Shown: positions 52,171 to 63,426 of the stretch, piece after piece | How positions within the stretch are numbered: position 1 is the stretch's first letter | Layout of the letters: each line of letters opens with the position of its first letter | Assembly: GCF_016805305.1 (NCBI RefSeq) | Contig: NZ_JAERQN010000001.1 | Coordinates: forward strand, 496,001-560,000 | Reading direction: 5' to 3' | Source: Falsiroseomonas ponticola | GTDB lineage: Bacteria > Pseudomonadota > Alphaproteobacteria > Acetobacterales > Acetobacteraceae | DNA: 64,000 nucleotides | Made by a program: the position numbers and the translations under genes | Notes under the pieces: model-generated | Databases searched by the model: none | Told to the model about the DNA's origin: nothing | The model's input: the letters and a program-made list of their open reading frames with translations, nothing else

Positions 52171-53440
52171 CCTTCCGCCGGTTGCGGCGCATCCGCACCC
52201 AGACCAGCGCCGCCACCACCGGCACCAGCAGCGCCAGCAGCGTATCCGCCTTCCAGGCGCCGAGCGGCACGGGCTTCAGCGCATAGCCCGCCAGCGACAG
52301 CACATAGTAGGAAATGCCGGCGACGGAGAGGCCCTCCACCGTCTCCTGCAGCCGGAGCTGGGCTCGGCCGGTATCGGCCATGGCGCCGAGCAGCTTCTGG
52401 GTCTGCGCTTCCTGCGCCACGGCGACGCGGGCGCGGAGCAGGTCCACCGCCCGGCCGCAGCGGACGGAGAGGTTGGCGATGCGCGTGCCCGTCGCCTCCA
52501 CCGTCGCGACGGCGGGGTCGAGCCGCCGTTCCAGATATTCCGTCAGCGTCGGCAGCCCGTGCAGCCGGGCCTCCCGCAGCGATTGCAGGCGGCGGCCGAC
52601 GAGGGCGTGGTAGGCCCGCGTGCCGCTGAAGCGGTCCGCCGTCTCCGCGGCCAGGCGTTCGATGGTGGTGGCGAGGTCGGTCAGCTCCTCCAGCGCCGCG
52701 CGTTCCTCATCCAGCTTGTCGAGGCCGGGCAGGCGGGCGGTCAGCGCGGCGAGGCCCGCCGAGGCGCGGGCGAGTTCGGGGCCGCAGGCGCGCGCCTGGG
52801 GCAGCGCCAGCAGGGCCAGCAGGCGGTAGGTCTCGACCTCCCACACCGCCTGGGCGAGGCGGCCGGCCAGCGCCGCCGTCATCCCGTGGTCCTGCAGCAG
52901 GATGCGGGTGAAGCCATCCGCGCCGGGGCGGAAATCCGTCCAGGCCGTGGCCGCCCCGGCGGAGAGGCTGGAGCCCGCGAGGTTGTCCGGCACGAAGCAG
53001 CCGGGGGGCGGCGGCTCATCCTCCCCGGCCGTGCGGGGCACGGCGATATGGGCGGCCACCAGCACGCGGCCGGGCAGCTCCGCCAGCCAGTCCGTGGGCA
53101 CGGCCTCGATCGCCGTATCCTCGAAGGGATCGGGCGCGCCGGCATCGGGGCCGGGGCGGAGGAAGGTCCAGCCATCGAATTCCGTGTGGCGTTCGTAGCG
53201 CAGGGTGAAGCGGCCGAAATCGGCCAGCACGAAATCGGCGCCCGGCGCCGGCGGCGTGACGCCGTAGCGGCGGCACAGCGTCTCCAGGTGGCGGATGGCC
53301 GCCCCCCGGTCGGCCCCGGGATCGCGCAGCAGGGCGAGCCGGCTGATCGTGACGGGGGTGGCGAGCGGCAGGGCCGGGCGGGCATGAAGCTCGCCCGCCA
53401 GCAGGTCGCGGTCGGGATGCAGGGGGAGGGTCTGGATCAT
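52154..53440 (-). CDS. DUF3422 family membrane protein
   Basis: 428 aa from ATG 53440. N-terminal HPDRDLLAGELHARPALPL and LALLRDPGADRGAAIRHLE, then HIAVPRTAGEDE and a helical region, and at the C-terminus two membrane helices (VAGISYYVLSLAGYALKPVP and TLLALLVPVVAALVWVRM). This fits DUF3422, a family of ~430 aa in Proteobacteria. The function is unknown; the large soluble part and C-terminal helices suggest a membrane-tethered cytosolic protein. Confidence 0.88.
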   Translation of the reverse strand: MIQTLPLHPDRDLLAGELHARPALPLATPVTISRLALLRDPGADRGAAIRHLETLCRRYGVTPPAPGADFVLADFGRFTLRYERHTEFDGWTFLRPGPDAGAPDPFEDTAIEAVPTDWLAELPGRVLVAAHIAVPRTAGEDEPPPPGCFVPDNLAGSSLSAGAATAWTDFRPGADGFTRILLQDHGMTAALAGRLAQAVWEVETYRLLALLALPQARACGPELARASAGLAALTARLPGLDKLDEERAALEELTDLATTIERLAAETADRFSGTRAYHALVGRRLQSLREARLHGLPTLTEYLERRLDPAVATVEATGTRIANLSVRCGRAVDLLRARVAVAQEAQTQKLLGAMADTGRAQLRLQETVEGLSVAGISYYVLSLAGYALKPVPLGAWKADTLLALLVPVVAALVWVRMRRNRRKATAAP

Positions 53441-53573
53441 CGGCGGCCGCAATCTACACGAAGGAGGGCCAGCGCCGGAACGAAAGAAGCGACTTTTGCG
53501 CCACATGGGGCGGGAGGCTTCGGAACTTCCGCGCGCGAAGGTTGAGTCGCTGCCTCAATCCCCCTTTCGCCCC

Positions 53574-53602
53574 CTTGCCCGGGGCGACTGCGATGAATAT
53601 GT
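53574..53602 (+). promoter_or_regulatory. Possible heat-shock (sigma32) promoter of dnaK
   Basis: CTTG at 53574 and, 18 bases later, AATATGT. Alphaproteobacterial RpoH promoters are CTTG-N17/18-CYTATNT, so the -35 and spacing fit and the -10 matches in TAT and T. It lies about 90 bases before the dnaK start. No CIRCE element is visible. Confidence 0.35.
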
Positions 53603-53692
53603 CACAGCCCATCCACCACCCCCATCCGGCAGGGGCCGGGCGCGGTGCCTTCAGGGGCCGCACCCACGCCGCCGCAAGAGGAGCCACATCGG

Positions 53693-55621
<1,929 letters not shown>

Positions 55622-55772
55622 CAGGGCGAGGTCTCCGGATCGGCCACCGTTCCCGGCGCGCCCGGCTTCCGAAAGGGGGTCGGGCGTTGCCTTGTTGAAA
55701 CAGTGTCGCTGAACACGCTACCCCAGGGGCCCAGGCCCGACCGGGGCAGCCAGCGTGAGGACTTGGGGCCCC

Positions 55773-56927
55773 ATGGCCAAGCGCGACTACTACGAGGTCC
55801 TGGGCGCGGCCCGGGACGCGAGCGAGGAGGACCTGAAGAAGGCCTACCGCAAGCTCGCCATGCAGTACCACCCCGACCGCAACCAGGGGGACAAGACGGC
55901 CGAGGCCAAGTTCAAGGAATTGAACGAGGCCTATGACGTGCTGAAGGATGCCGAGAAGCGCGCGGCCTATGACCGCTACGGCCATGCCGCCTTCGAGCAG
56001 GGCGGCGGCGGCCCGGGCGGCTTCGGCGGCGGTGGCGGCGGCAACCCCTTCGGCGGCGCCTTCGAGGACATCTTCGAGGAGATGTTCGGCGGCCTCGGCG
56101 GCCGTGGCCGGGGCGGGCGCGGGCCCGTGGGCCGCGGCGCCGACCTGCGCCAGCAGGTCGAGGTGACGATGGAGGAGGCCTTCGCGGGGGCGAAGAAGAC
56201 CATCCGCGTCCCCTCCTCCGTCGTGTGCGAGGCCTGCAAGGGCACCGGCAGCGAAGGCCCCGCCGCGCAGGCGGCGCAGACCTGCCCGACCTGCCAGGGT
56301 GCCGGCAAGGTGCGCGCGCAGCAGGGCTTCTTCCTGATCGAGCGCACCTGCCCGACCTGCTCGGGCAGCGGGCGCATCATCAAGAACCCCTGCAAGGTCT
56401 GCGCCGGCCAGGGCCGCACGCAGCGCGACCGCACGCTGGCCGTGACCATCCCGGCGGGGGTGGAGGACGGCACGCGCATCCGCCTGTCCGGCGAGGGGGA
56501 GGCCGGGCTGAGGGGCGCGCCGGCCGGTGACCTCTATGTCGATGTCGGGGTGAAGTCCCACCCGATCTTCCAGCGCGACGGCGCCAATATCTTCGTCCGT
56601 GTGCCGCTGCGGATGACGCAGGCGGCGCTGGGGGGCGGCGTGGAAGTCCCCGTCATCGATGGCGGGCGCGCCCGCGTGACCATCCCGGCCGGGACCCAGA
56701 CCGGCGACCAGTTCCGGCTGCGGGGCAAGGGCTTCTCCGTCCTGCGCTCCGCCGCGCGGGGGGACATGTATGTCCAGGTCGCGGTGGAGACGCCGCAGAA
56801 CCTCTCGAAGCGGCAGCAGGAGCTGCTGGCCGAGTTCGAGAAGGAATGCGAGAAGACCGGGCGGTCCAGCCCCGAATCCGAGGGATTCTTCGCCAAGGTG
56901 AAGGAATTCTGGGACGGGCTGAAATAG
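55773..56927 (+). CDS. dnaJ: Chaperone DnaJ (Hsp40)
   Basis: 384 aa from ATG 55773. J domain (1-70) with YHPDRNQ, the HPD motif needed to stimulate DnaK; Gly/Phe-rich linker (~75-125); four zinc-binding repeats ([32 protein letters not shown]); and the C-terminal substrate domains. All motifs are intact. 151 bases after dnaK, a typical spacing for one operon with its own start site. Confidence 0.98.
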   Translation: MAKRDYYEVLGAARDASEEDLKKAYRKLAMQYHPDRNQGDKTAEAKFKELNEAYDVLKDAEKRAAYDRYGHAAFEQGGGGPGGFGGGGGGNPFGGAFEDIFEEMFGGLGGRGRGGRGPVGRGADLRQQVEVTMEEAFAGAKKTIRVPSSVVCEACKGTGSEGPAAQAAQTCPTCQGAGKVRAQQGFFLIERTCPTCSGSGRIIKNPCKVCAGQGRTQRDRTLAVTIPAGVEDGTRIRLSGEGEAGLRGAPAGDLYVDVGVKSHPIFQRDGANIFVRVPLRMTQAALGGGVEVPVIDGGRARVTIPAGTQTGDQFRLRGKGFSVLRSAARGDMYVQVAVETPQNLSKRQQELLAEFEKECEKTGRSSPESEGFFAKVKEFWDGLK

Positions 56928-57171
56928 GCCACCGCCTGACAGCTGCGTGACCGGGCCGCCGGGCCGCAACCCCGGCGGTGCCGCGCCGTTCAGCCCCTGA
57001 CCGCCGCATCCCCCCATCGGCGGTCCAGGCAGGCGGCGGCGCGGTCCAAGGTCCCACCCGCGTCGCCGCCCGCCCCCCCTCCAATCCTCCCCCCTTCAAT
57101 CCTCTCATGACATCGCAGGAACCGCATTCAGGCGCTTGACCCGGCGCCATGGAATGCGGAAGGGATCGGCC

Positions 57172-58161
57172 ATGCGCTTCGCCCGTCCCGCTGCCCTGTC
57201 GGTGCTGCTGGTCGCCCTCTCCGGGGGCGTCGCGCTGCCGCAATCCAGCATCGCGCCGGCCACGGGCTCCCTGCCCCCGCCCCGGCCGGTGCAGGCCACG
57301 CCGCCAGCCGCGCCGCCGCCGGCCGCCGCCCAGGCCCCCGCGCAGCCGGCCGCCCGGCCGGCGACGCAACCCGCCACCGGCACCGCGGCCCAGCCCGCCC
57401 GCCCGCCGCAGCAGGGGCAGGCGCCGGCCCGGCCGCCGCAGGGCCAGGCGGCGCCAGCCCGGCCGCCGCAGCAGGCCGGCACGCCCGCCGCGCGGCCACC
57501 CGCCGCCGCGCAGGCGCAGCGGCCCGGCCAGCCCCCCACGGTGGGCCGCAACCCGCAACCGCAGAACCGCCGCCCGGCCGCCGCCGGGGCCGCCGCGGCC
57601 GGCGCCGCCGCCGGGGCTGCCGCCGCGGGCGCCGCCGCCGCGGCCAGCCGCGCGCCGGAACCGGCCCAGCCCCCGCCGCCGCCCATCCCCTCCACCGGGT
57701 CGGTGACCGGCCTGCCCCTGCCGCGCTTCGCCGCGCTGCGGTCGGACGAGGTCAATATGCGGGTCGGGCCTTCCACCAGCTACCCGATCGAATGGACCTA
57801 CCAGCGCCGCGACCTGCCGGTGCAGATCGTGGGGGAATTCCAGCTCTGGCGCCGCATCCGGGATGCGGAGGGGGCGGAGGGCTGGGTGCATTCCTCGACG
57901 CTGGCCGGCCGGCGCACCGCGCTGATCCGCCCCCCCGCCGGCGCCGCCCCCAATGCCCCCGCCGCGGCGCAGGAGGTGACGCTGCGGCGGCGGCCGGAGG
58001 ATGGCGGCGTGGCGGTGGCGCGGCTGCGCCCCGGCGTCATCGGCCGCATCCGGGAATGCGAGGCGAACAACGCCTGGTGCGAGGTGCAGGTGGCCGGCCA
58101 CAAGGGCTTCCTGCGGCGCGCGGAGATCTGGGGCGTCGGCGCGGATGAAGAGGTGAAGTGA
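57172..58161 (+). CDS. Secreted SH3-domain protein with Pro/Ala/Gln-rich linker
   Basis: 329 aa from ATG 57172. Signal peptide ~1-24 (MRFARPAALSVLLVALSGGV). Residues ~30-185 are low-complexity Pro/Ala/Gln/Arg (PARPPQQ-like units, GAAAAGAAAGAAAAGA), probably disordered and able to span peptidoglycan. The C-terminal part (~185-320) has bacterial SH3-like strands: VNMRVGPSTSYPIEWTYQRR and VAVARLRPGVIGRIRECEAN with two Cys that may form a disulfide. Likely binds cell-wall peptides. The stop overlaps the next GTG start. Confidence 0.85.
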   Translation: MRFARPAALSVLLVALSGGVALPQSSIAPATGSLPPPRPVQATPPAAPPPAAAQAPAQPAARPATQPATGTAAQPARPPQQGQAPARPPQGQAAPARPPQQAGTPAARPPAAAQAQRPGQPPTVGRNPQPQNRRPAAAGAAAAGAAAGAAAAGAAAAASRAPEPAQPPPPPIPSTGSVTGLPLPRFAALRSDEVNMRVGPSTSYPIEWTYQRRDLPVQIVGEFQLWRRIRDAEGAEGWVHSSTLAGRRTALIRPPAGAAPNAPAAAQEVTLRRRPEDGGVAVARLRPGVIGRIRECEANNAWCEVQVAGHKGFLRRAEIWGVGADEEVK

Positions 58162-60158
58162 AGGACGCGGTCTTCACGGCCCCGCCTTCGCCCGTCGCCC
58201 ACCGCGCCACCCCGGCGCTCTTCGCCGCCACCGTCGCAACCTCCGCCGCCCTGCTCTTCGCCGTACAGCCCATGCTGGGCAAGGCGCTGCTGCCGCCCTT
58301 CGGCGGGGGGGCGGCGGTCTGGACGGCGGTGATGCTGTTCTTCCAGATCGGCCTGCTGGCGGGCAGCGCGCTGTTCCACCTGACCTCCACGCGGCTCGGG
58401 GCGCGGGGGGCGGCGGCGGTGCACCTGGCGCTGGCGCTGCTGGCCCTGCCGCTGCTGGCGCCGGTGCCGCGGCCCGTGGCCACCGGGATGGGGCCCGCTA
58501 TCGACGTGCTGGCGACGCTGGCGCTGGCCTATGGCCCGGCCGTGCTGGTGCTGGGGGCCAATGCGGCGGCGCTGCAGGCCTGGTACGCCCGCGTGGCCGG
58601 GCAGGCGCCCTGGTGGCTCTACGCCGTCTCCAATGCCGGCAGCCTGGCGGGGCTCGCGGCCTATCCGCTGCTGCTGGAGCCCGCCCTCGCCCTCAGCGCG
58701 CAGGGGCGGCTCTGGACGCTGGGGTTTGCCGCCTGCGCACTCGGCCTGCTGGCCTGCGCCTGGCCGGTGCTGCGCCAGCCCTCGCCGCCCGTGGCGCGGC
58801 AGGCCGTGGCGGGAATGGGGCTGCGGCAGGCGCTGCCCTGGGTGGCGCTGGCGGCGCTGCCGGCCAGCCTGCTGCTGGGCGCGACGGAGCGTGTGACCGT
58901 CACCATCGCGCCGCTACCGCTGCTGTGGGTGCTGCCGCTGGCGGCCTATCTGCTCAGCTGGATCCTGGCCTTCTGGCGGCCCACGGCGGCGGCGCGCGGG
59001 GGGCTTCTGGGCGTCACGCTGTTCCTGCCGGCCATGCTGCTGGAGGTGGTGGCCCCGGCCTTCGGCAGTGCCTTCCCGTGGCTCGGCGTGCTGATCCATG
59101 TCGGCGGGCTGCTGGCGGCGGGCACGCTGGCGCATGCGCGGCTCGCGCTGATGCGGCCGGAGCCCGCGGGGCTGACGCGCTTCTACCTCTGCCTGTCGCT
59201 CGGCGGCGCGCTGGGCGGCACGGTGAACGCCCTGGTCGCGCCGCTGCTGTTCGACCGGCCGCTGGAATACCCGCTGGCGCTGGCCGCGCTCTGCCTGCTG
59301 CCGGCCATCGGGCGGGAGCTGGGGCCGCGGATCATCTGGGGCAGCGCGGCCGCCCTGCTGGCCGTGGCGCCGCTGCTGGAGGGGATGGGCGGGTCCATCC
59401 GCTGGGGGCGGGATTTCTACGGCGCGGTGCAGGTGCAGGACCAGGGAGACCGCCTGGTGCTGGCGCATGGCCGCACCCTGCATGGCTACCAGTGGAAGGA
59501 TTCGTCACGCGCGCTGGAGCCGACGGGCTACTACCATCGGGAAGCCGGCGGCGGACGCCTTGTCGCGACCATGCTGGCGCGGCGGGAGGCGCCGATGCAG
59601 GCCGTGCTGGTCGGGCTCGGGGCCGGGGCCATGGCCTGCTACGGGTCGGACCGGCTCCGCCTCTCCTACATCGAGATCTCGCCCGCCGTGGTGGAGGCGG
59701 CGCGGCGGTGGTTCACCTTCCTGCGGGATTGCGGCGATCCGCCGGTCGCAATCGCCGATGGCCGCGTCGGGCTGCGGGAGGCCACGCCGGGCTCGATCGA
59801 TCTGGTGGTGCTGGACGCCTATTCCGGCGCCTCCGTCCCCGTCCATATGGCGACGGCGGAGGGCGTGGCGCTGTTCCTGGACCGGCTGGCGCCCGGGGGC
59901 GCGGCGGGCTTCCACGTCAGCAACACGCATTTCGACCTGCCGCCGCTGATCGCCGCCGCCGCGCGGGAAGCGGGCGCGCAGGCGCTGTCGCTGGCCGCGG
60001 CGCCGGGCGGCCAGCCCTCCGTCTGGGTTGCGGTGACGCGCGATGCCGGGCTGGCGGCGGCGCTGGCGGCGGAAGGCTGGCAGACGGTGACCCCCGCCGC
60101 GACGCCCTGGCGCGACGATCGCTGGCACCTCGGCGCCGCGCTCCGGGGATGGTGGTAG
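58158..60158 (+). CDS. Membrane-embedded spermidine-synthase-like protein
   Basis: 666 aa from GTG 58158, overlapping the previous stop (GTGA). The N-terminal ~420 residues form about 11-12 membrane helices, starting LFAVQPMLGKALLPPFGGGA, typical of fused MFS/spermidine-synthase proteins. The C-terminal ~230 residues are a Rossmann methyltransferase-like domain: AVLVGLGAGAMACYGSDRLR, YIEISPAVVEAARRWF and IDLVVLDAYSGASVPVHMAT. Activity as an aminopropyltransferase is not shown for this group; the conserved Asp of true spermidine synthases lies in LDAYSG. Membrane location is clear, function open. Confidence 0.85.
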   Translation: MKDAVFTAPPSPVAHRATPALFAATVATSAALLFAVQPMLGKALLPPFGGGAAVWTAVMLFFQIGLLAGSALFHLTSTRLGARGAAAVHLALALLALPLLAPVPRPVATGMGPAIDVLATLALAYGPAVLVLGANAAALQAWYARVAGQAPWWLYAVSNAGSLAGLAAYPLLLEPALALSAQGRLWTLGFAACALGLLACAWPVLRQPSPPVARQAVAGMGLRQALPWVALAALPASLLLGATERVTVTIAPLPLLWVLPLAAYLLSWILAFWRPTAAARGGLLGVTLFLPAMLLEVVAPAFGSAFPWLGVLIHVGGLLAAGTLAHARLALMRPEPAGLTRFYLCLSLGGALGGTVNALVAPLLFDRPLEYPLALAALCLLPAIGRELGPRIIWGSAAALLAVAPLLEGMGGSIRWGRDFYGAVQVQDQGDRLVLAHGRTLHGYQWKDSSRALEPTGYYHREAGGGRLVATMLARREAPMQAVLVGLGAGAMACYGSDRLRLSYIEISPAVVEAARRWFTFLRDCGDPPVAIADGRVGLREATPGSIDLVVLDAYSGASVPVHMATAEGVALFLDRLAPGGAAGFHVSNTHFDLPPLIAAAAREAGAQALSLAAAPGGQPSVWVAVTRDAGLAAALAAEGWQTVTPAATPWRDDRWHLGAALRGWW

Positions 60159-60210
60159 CGCAATTTTTCACGCCCTCAGGCGTCGTGCCGAAGGCACGCC
60201 TGCGGCGTGA

Positions 60211-60262
60211 CGGGCGCGGCCTCCGGCCGCTTGGCTCGCCGGACCGCCGGCGGGCCGCATTC
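60211..60262 (-). repeat. Dispersed 52-bp repeat, copy B
   Basis: Inverse copy of 38320-38371 with about two mismatches. The neighbourhood (60180-60360) holds further related GC-rich inverted pieces such as GCCGAAGGCACGCCTGCGGC and GCGGCCTCGGCCGCCGGAGG, so the repeat region extends over ~170 bases before the nitrile hydratase-type cluster. Confidence 0.75.
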
Positions 60263-60374
60263 CGGGACCCCATGCACGTTGCGAGGCAACGCGCATGGGA
60301 ACCCGTCGCGGCCTCGGCCGCCGGAGGCGGCCGCAGCTTGGCCCGCCCAGCAAGCTGGGCTTACGATGCTCGCC

Positions 60375-60671
60375 ATGACGGAAGAAGCACCCCCACCCGC
60401 GACCCACGACCTCGGCGGCGCGCCGCGCTTCCGCTGCACGGCCGTCGAGCCGGATGACGAGGCGCCGCCCGATGAATTCGGCAAGCGCGTCGATGCCCTG
60501 CGCCAGATCCTCGGCCGCAGCGGGCTGATGACGGTGGATGAGATGCGCCGCTGCATCGAGGCGATCCCGGAGCCGGAATACCACGCGCTCGGCTATTACG
60601 AGCGCTGGCTGCGGGCGATCTCGGCGTTGATGGTGGAGAAGGGCGTCGTGCCCGCGGAGAGCCTGCGATGA
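60375..60671 (+). CDS. Nitrile hydratase/thiocyanate hydrolase-type subunit, N-terminal beta part
   Basis: 98 aa from ATG 60375 (ATG 60366 is an alternative). FGKRVDALRQILGRSGLMTV, DEMRRCIEAIPEPEYHALGY and YERWLRAISALMVEKGVV match the helical N-terminal region of nitrile hydratase beta subunits and of the small thiocyanate hydrolase subunit. In two-subunit enzymes this part is fused to the SH3-like barrel; here it is a separate gene whose stop overlaps the next start (ATGA). Confidence 0.75.
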   Translation: MTEEAPPPATHDLGGAPRFRCTAVEPDDEAPPDEFGKRVDALRQILGRSGLMTVDEMRRCIEAIPEPEYHALGYYERWLRAISALMVEKGVVPAESLR

Positions 60672-60958
60672 CCGGAGCCTTCGAAGCGGGCCAGCGCGTG
60701 CGCGTGAAGCTGGATTTCCCGGAGCTGCGCGGCCCCTGCCACATCCGCACGCCGCATTACCTGCGCGGACGGGAGGGCGTGGTGGAGCGCCCCCTCGGCG
60801 CCTATCCGAACCCCGAGGATTTGGCCTTCGCGCGCCCCGCGGCGCGCATCCCGCTCTACCATGTCCGCTTCGACCAGCCCTCGCTCTGGAACGAGGGCGC
60901 GGCGGGGGACACGGTGCTGGTCGAGCTCTACGAGCATTGGCTGGAGGGCACGGCCTGA
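60668..60958 (+). CDS. Nitrile hydratase/thiocyanate hydrolase-type subunit, C-terminal beta barrel
   Basis: 96 aa. FEAGQRVRVKLDFPELRGPC, HIRTPHYLRGREGVVERPLG, YHVRFDQPSLWNE and DTVLVELYEHWLE match the SH3-like barrel that ends nitrile hydratase beta subunits. It packs against the alpha subunit and frames the active site. Both ends overlap neighbours (ATGA and TGATG), so the three subunits are made in a fixed ratio. Confidence 0.85.
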   Translation: MTGAFEAGQRVRVKLDFPELRGPCHIRTPHYLRGREGVVERPLGAYPNPEDLAFARPAARIPLYHVRFDQPSLWNEGAAGDTVLVELYEHWLEGTA

Positions 60959-61545
60959 TGGCCCACGCACCCACGGCGGAGAGCGTCGCGCTGCTCGACC
61001 GCTTCGTCGCCGCCCTGGTCGCCCAGGGCGTGCTGACCGAGGACCAGATCACGACGCAGATCGCGAGCACGGACCGCGCGAGCCCGGAGATCGGCGCGCG
61101 GATGGTGGCCCGCGCCTGGACCGATCCCGCGTACCGCGCCCTGCTGCTGCAGAATGGCGGCCAGGCGGCGGAGGCGATGGGCGTGTCCATGGCCGGCGCG
61201 CCGCCGCTCGGCGTGCTGGAGGATACGGACAAGGTCCATCACCTCGTCGTCTGCACGCTCTGCTCCTGCTACCCGCGCGCGGTGCTGGGCTATCCGCCGC
61301 ACTGGTACAAATCAGCCGCCTATCGGGCGCGGGCGGTGCGGGAACCCCGCGCCGTGCTGGCGGAATGGGGCACCACGCTGCCGGATGGCGTGGCGGTGAA
61401 GGTGGTGGACAGCACGGCGGATTACCGCTGGATGGTGCTGCCTCAGCGGCCGGCAGGCACCGAGGGCTGGGACGCAGCGCGCCTCGCCTCGATCGTCACG
61501 CGGGATGCGCTGGTGGGGGTCGCGCTGCCGCGCGCCGGCGGGTGA
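60958..61545 (+). CDS. Nitrile hydratase/thiocyanate hydrolase-type catalytic (alpha/gamma) subunit
   Basis: 195 aa from ATG 60958. The metal-binding motif V-C-T-L-C-S-C (98-104) supplies three Cys, two of which are oxidised to sulfenic/sulfinic acid in mature enzymes; Thr in the third place is the cobalt-type variant. It is followed by YPRAVLGYPPHWYKSAAYRA and VLPQRPAGTEGW, standard for the family. The substrate cannot be told from sequence: nitriles, thiocyanate or another C-N triple bond. Usual activator and amidase genes are not adjacent. Confidence 0.88.
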   Translation: MAHAPTAESVALLDRFVAALVAQGVLTEDQITTQIASTDRASPEIGARMVARAWTDPAYRALLLQNGGQAAEAMGVSMAGAPPLGVLEDTDKVHHLVVCTLCSCYPRAVLGYPPHWYKSAAYRARAVREPRAVLAEWGTTLPDGVAVKVVDSTADYRWMVLPQRPAGTEGWDAARLASIVTRDALVGVALPRAGG

Positions 61546-61964
61546 TCCGCCGGGCGATCCTGGACGACATCCCGGCGCTGATGCGCATCCGCCTCGCGGT
61601 GCGGGAGAACACCTTCAATCCGGCGCGGGTCTCCCCGGCGGATGTGGTCTGGTTCGTGGAGCAGGCGCCGGTCTGGGTGTGGGAGGAAGCGGGCGCGATG
61701 CGCGGCTTCTCCGCCGGGGATCCCCGGGATGGCTCGATCTGGGCGCTGTTCGTCGAACCGGGCTTCGAGGGGCGCGGCATCGGAAGCGCGCTGCTGGCCC
61801 GCGCCTGCGCCAGCCTGGCGGCGGCGGGCCATGCGACCGCGACGCTCGATACCGCACCAGGCACCCGCGCGGCCGAGTTCTACCGGCGGCAGGGCTGGGT
61901 GGAAGGCGGGCCGGATGCGGCGGGGGCGCTGCTGTTCAGCCGCGCGATCGTCACGGCGTCGTAG
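61542..61964 (+). CDS. GNAT-family N-acetyltransferase
   Basis: 140 aa from GTG 61542, overlapping the hydratase stop as GTGA. Acetyl-CoA loop in LFVEPGFEGRGIGSALLARA; the C-terminal AAEFYRRQGWVEGG closes the fold. Normal GNAT length. Coupling to the hydratase genes suggests it could act on their product or modify a subunit, which is inference only. Confidence 0.85.
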   Translation: MIRRAILDDIPALMRIRLAVRENTFNPARVSPADVVWFVEQAPVWVWEEAGAMRGFSAGDPRDGSIWALFVEPGFEGRGIGSALLARACASLAAAGHATATLDTAPGTRAAEFYRRQGWVEGGPDAAGALLFSRAIVTAS

Positions 61965-61982
61965 GGCCGCGCAGCCGCTCGC

Positions 61983-62008
61983 GCTTTCGCGCGTTGCAGC
62001 GCGAAAGC
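61983..62008. terminator. Hairpin after the hydratase-GNAT operon
   Basis: Perfect 10-bp arms GCTTTCGCGC / GCGCGAAAGC around a six-base loop, 18 bases past the GNAT stop. No T run, so a factor-independent terminator is uncertain; it may be another intergenic repeat type. Confidence 0.5.
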
Positions 62009-62042
62009 CAGGGCATTCCGCCCCATGGCCGGGAAGCCCTGC

Positions 62043-62459
62043 ATGCCAGACCAGACCACCCACCCGACGATGCTCGCCTGGGCGCCACGGATGCTGTCCG
62101 TGCTGCGGATCATGGCGGGGCTGCTGTTCCTCGCGCATGGCACGCAGAAGATCCTGGGCTTCCCGCCCATGGCGGGCGGGGCGCCGTTGCCGGATGCGAT
62201 GACCTTGTCCTGGGTGGCGGGGGTGCTGGAGCTGGGGCTGGGCGCGCTGCTGGTGCTGGGCCTGCTGACGCGGCCGGCGGCCTTCATCGCCTCCGGCGAG
62301 ATGGCGGTGGCCTATTTCATCGGCCATGCGCCGCGGAACTTCTACCCGGTGCTGAATGGCGGCGACGCGGCGATCCTCTACTGCTTCGTCTTCCTCTACA
62401 TCAGCGTCGCGGGGCCGGGGCCGTGGAGCCTGGACGCGCTGCGGCGGCGAAGCGCGTAG
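62043..62459 (+). CDS. DoxX-family membrane protein
   Basis: 138 aa (ATG 62043; ATG 62025 is an alternative). Four membrane helices with VLRIMAGLLFLAHGTQKILG, WVAGVLELGLGALLVLGLLT and MAVAYFIGHAPRNFYPVLNG, the DoxX pattern with its conserved Gly/His and the Asn-x-Gly near the end. Family members associate with quinone or thiosulfate oxidation or with sensing; the role here is unknown. Confidence 0.88.
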   Translation: MPDQTTHPTMLAWAPRMLSVLRIMAGLLFLAHGTQKILGFPPMAGGAPLPDAMTLSWVAGVLELGLGALLVLGLLTRPAAFIASGEMAVAYFIGHAPRNFYPVLNGGDAAILYCFVFLYISVAGPGPWSLDALRRRSA

Positions 62460-62460
62460 C

Positions 62461-63426
62461 TCAGCGCGGCACGACGGCCAGCACCACCGGCAGGCCGAAG
62501 CGCCGCCACCACAGCGGCCAGTGCAGCAGGCGGATGCGATCCTCCACCGTCTGCGTCTCCCACAAGCCGCAGAAGTCGCGCTCATAGCCTGCAAGCCGGA
62601 TGCCCTGGCAGGCGACAGGCCCGCCATCCAGGTTCAGCGCGATGGAAAGGTCGAGCGGCGCGTCGCGCAGGAAGTCCGCGAAACGCCGCAGCGAGAAGAA
62701 GGCATCGGCCGTGGTGCCGATGAGGATTCGCCCCGCGCGGTCCTCGGCCAGGAAGCTGCGATTGGCGAGCCAGCGCGGATCGCCGGCCGCGCGGATGCTG
62801 CCATCGGGCGCCAGCAGCAGCGGCCAGGAGACGACGCCATCCCGCGCGCCGGCCAGCGCCGCCCGCCAATCCTGGCCGCGGAGGTCGAGGAGGCGCGTGC
62901 CGGAAGCATCGCTGACCACGGCGCCATGGCGTGCCTCATAGGTGGCGGGGCCGAGGCGCTGTCCGTCGCTGACCATCGGCGTGTCGGGATCGCCGTAGCG
63001 ATCGTAAAAGCTCCCATTGACGACGAGCACGGCGCCCAGCGCCCGCCGCCAGTCCTGGAGGTCACGGTTGCCGGCCGGCGCGGCGCGCGCGATGAGGCGG
63101 AAATGGCGGGGATCGATGCGTGCCAGCAGCAGGCGATCGACCTCCGCCTCCCCGGCCAGCACGGGCATCTCCGCGACCTCGAAGCCCTCGGCCAGGCTGC
63201 GCCAGGCGATGGGGCCCGCGCGCACCTCGGGCATGGGATCGCGCAGCGCCAGCCGCATGGAAGGCGAGAGGCGCGCATCGTCCCGCGTGACATCGACCCA
63301 GTAGCTGCCACCCCGCCGCAACACGATGGTGACGCCGTAGAGCCCCGCCTGCGCATAGGCCCAAGCCAGCCCGGCCAGGATCGCAAGCAGCGCGAGACCC
63401 GCCAGCCAGGCGAGGCGGCGCCTCAC
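62461..63426 (-). CDS. NAGPA-type phosphodiester glycosidase domain protein
   Basis: 321 aa from GTG 63426, overlapping the MFS stop (GTGA). A short N-terminal helix (~5-22, LAWLAGLALLAILAGLAWAY) anchors or exports it. The mature part has AVLVVNGSFYDRYGDPDTPM, ILIGTTADAFFSLRRFADFL and DLSIALNLDGGPVACQGIRL, the strand-rich pattern of NAGPA (PF09992) proteins with the catalytic-region N-G-x-F and N-L-D-G-G motifs. Probably acts on a periplasmic glycan or phosphodiester. Confidence 0.82.
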   Translation of the reverse strand: MRRRLAWLAGLALLAILAGLAWAYAQAGLYGVTIVLRRGGSYWVDVTRDDARLSPSMRLALRDPMPEVRAGPIAWRSLAEGFEVAEMPVLAGEAEVDRLLLARIDPRHFRLIARAAPAGNRDLQDWRRALGAVLVVNGSFYDRYGDPDTPMVSDGQRLGPATYEARHGAVVSDASGTRLLDLRGQDWRAALAGARDGVVSWPLLLAPDGSIRAAGDPRWLANRSFLAEDRAGRILIGTTADAFFSLRRFADFLRDAPLDLSIALNLDGGPVACQGIRLAGYERDFCGLWETQTVEDRIRLLHWPLWWRRFGLPVVLAVVPR

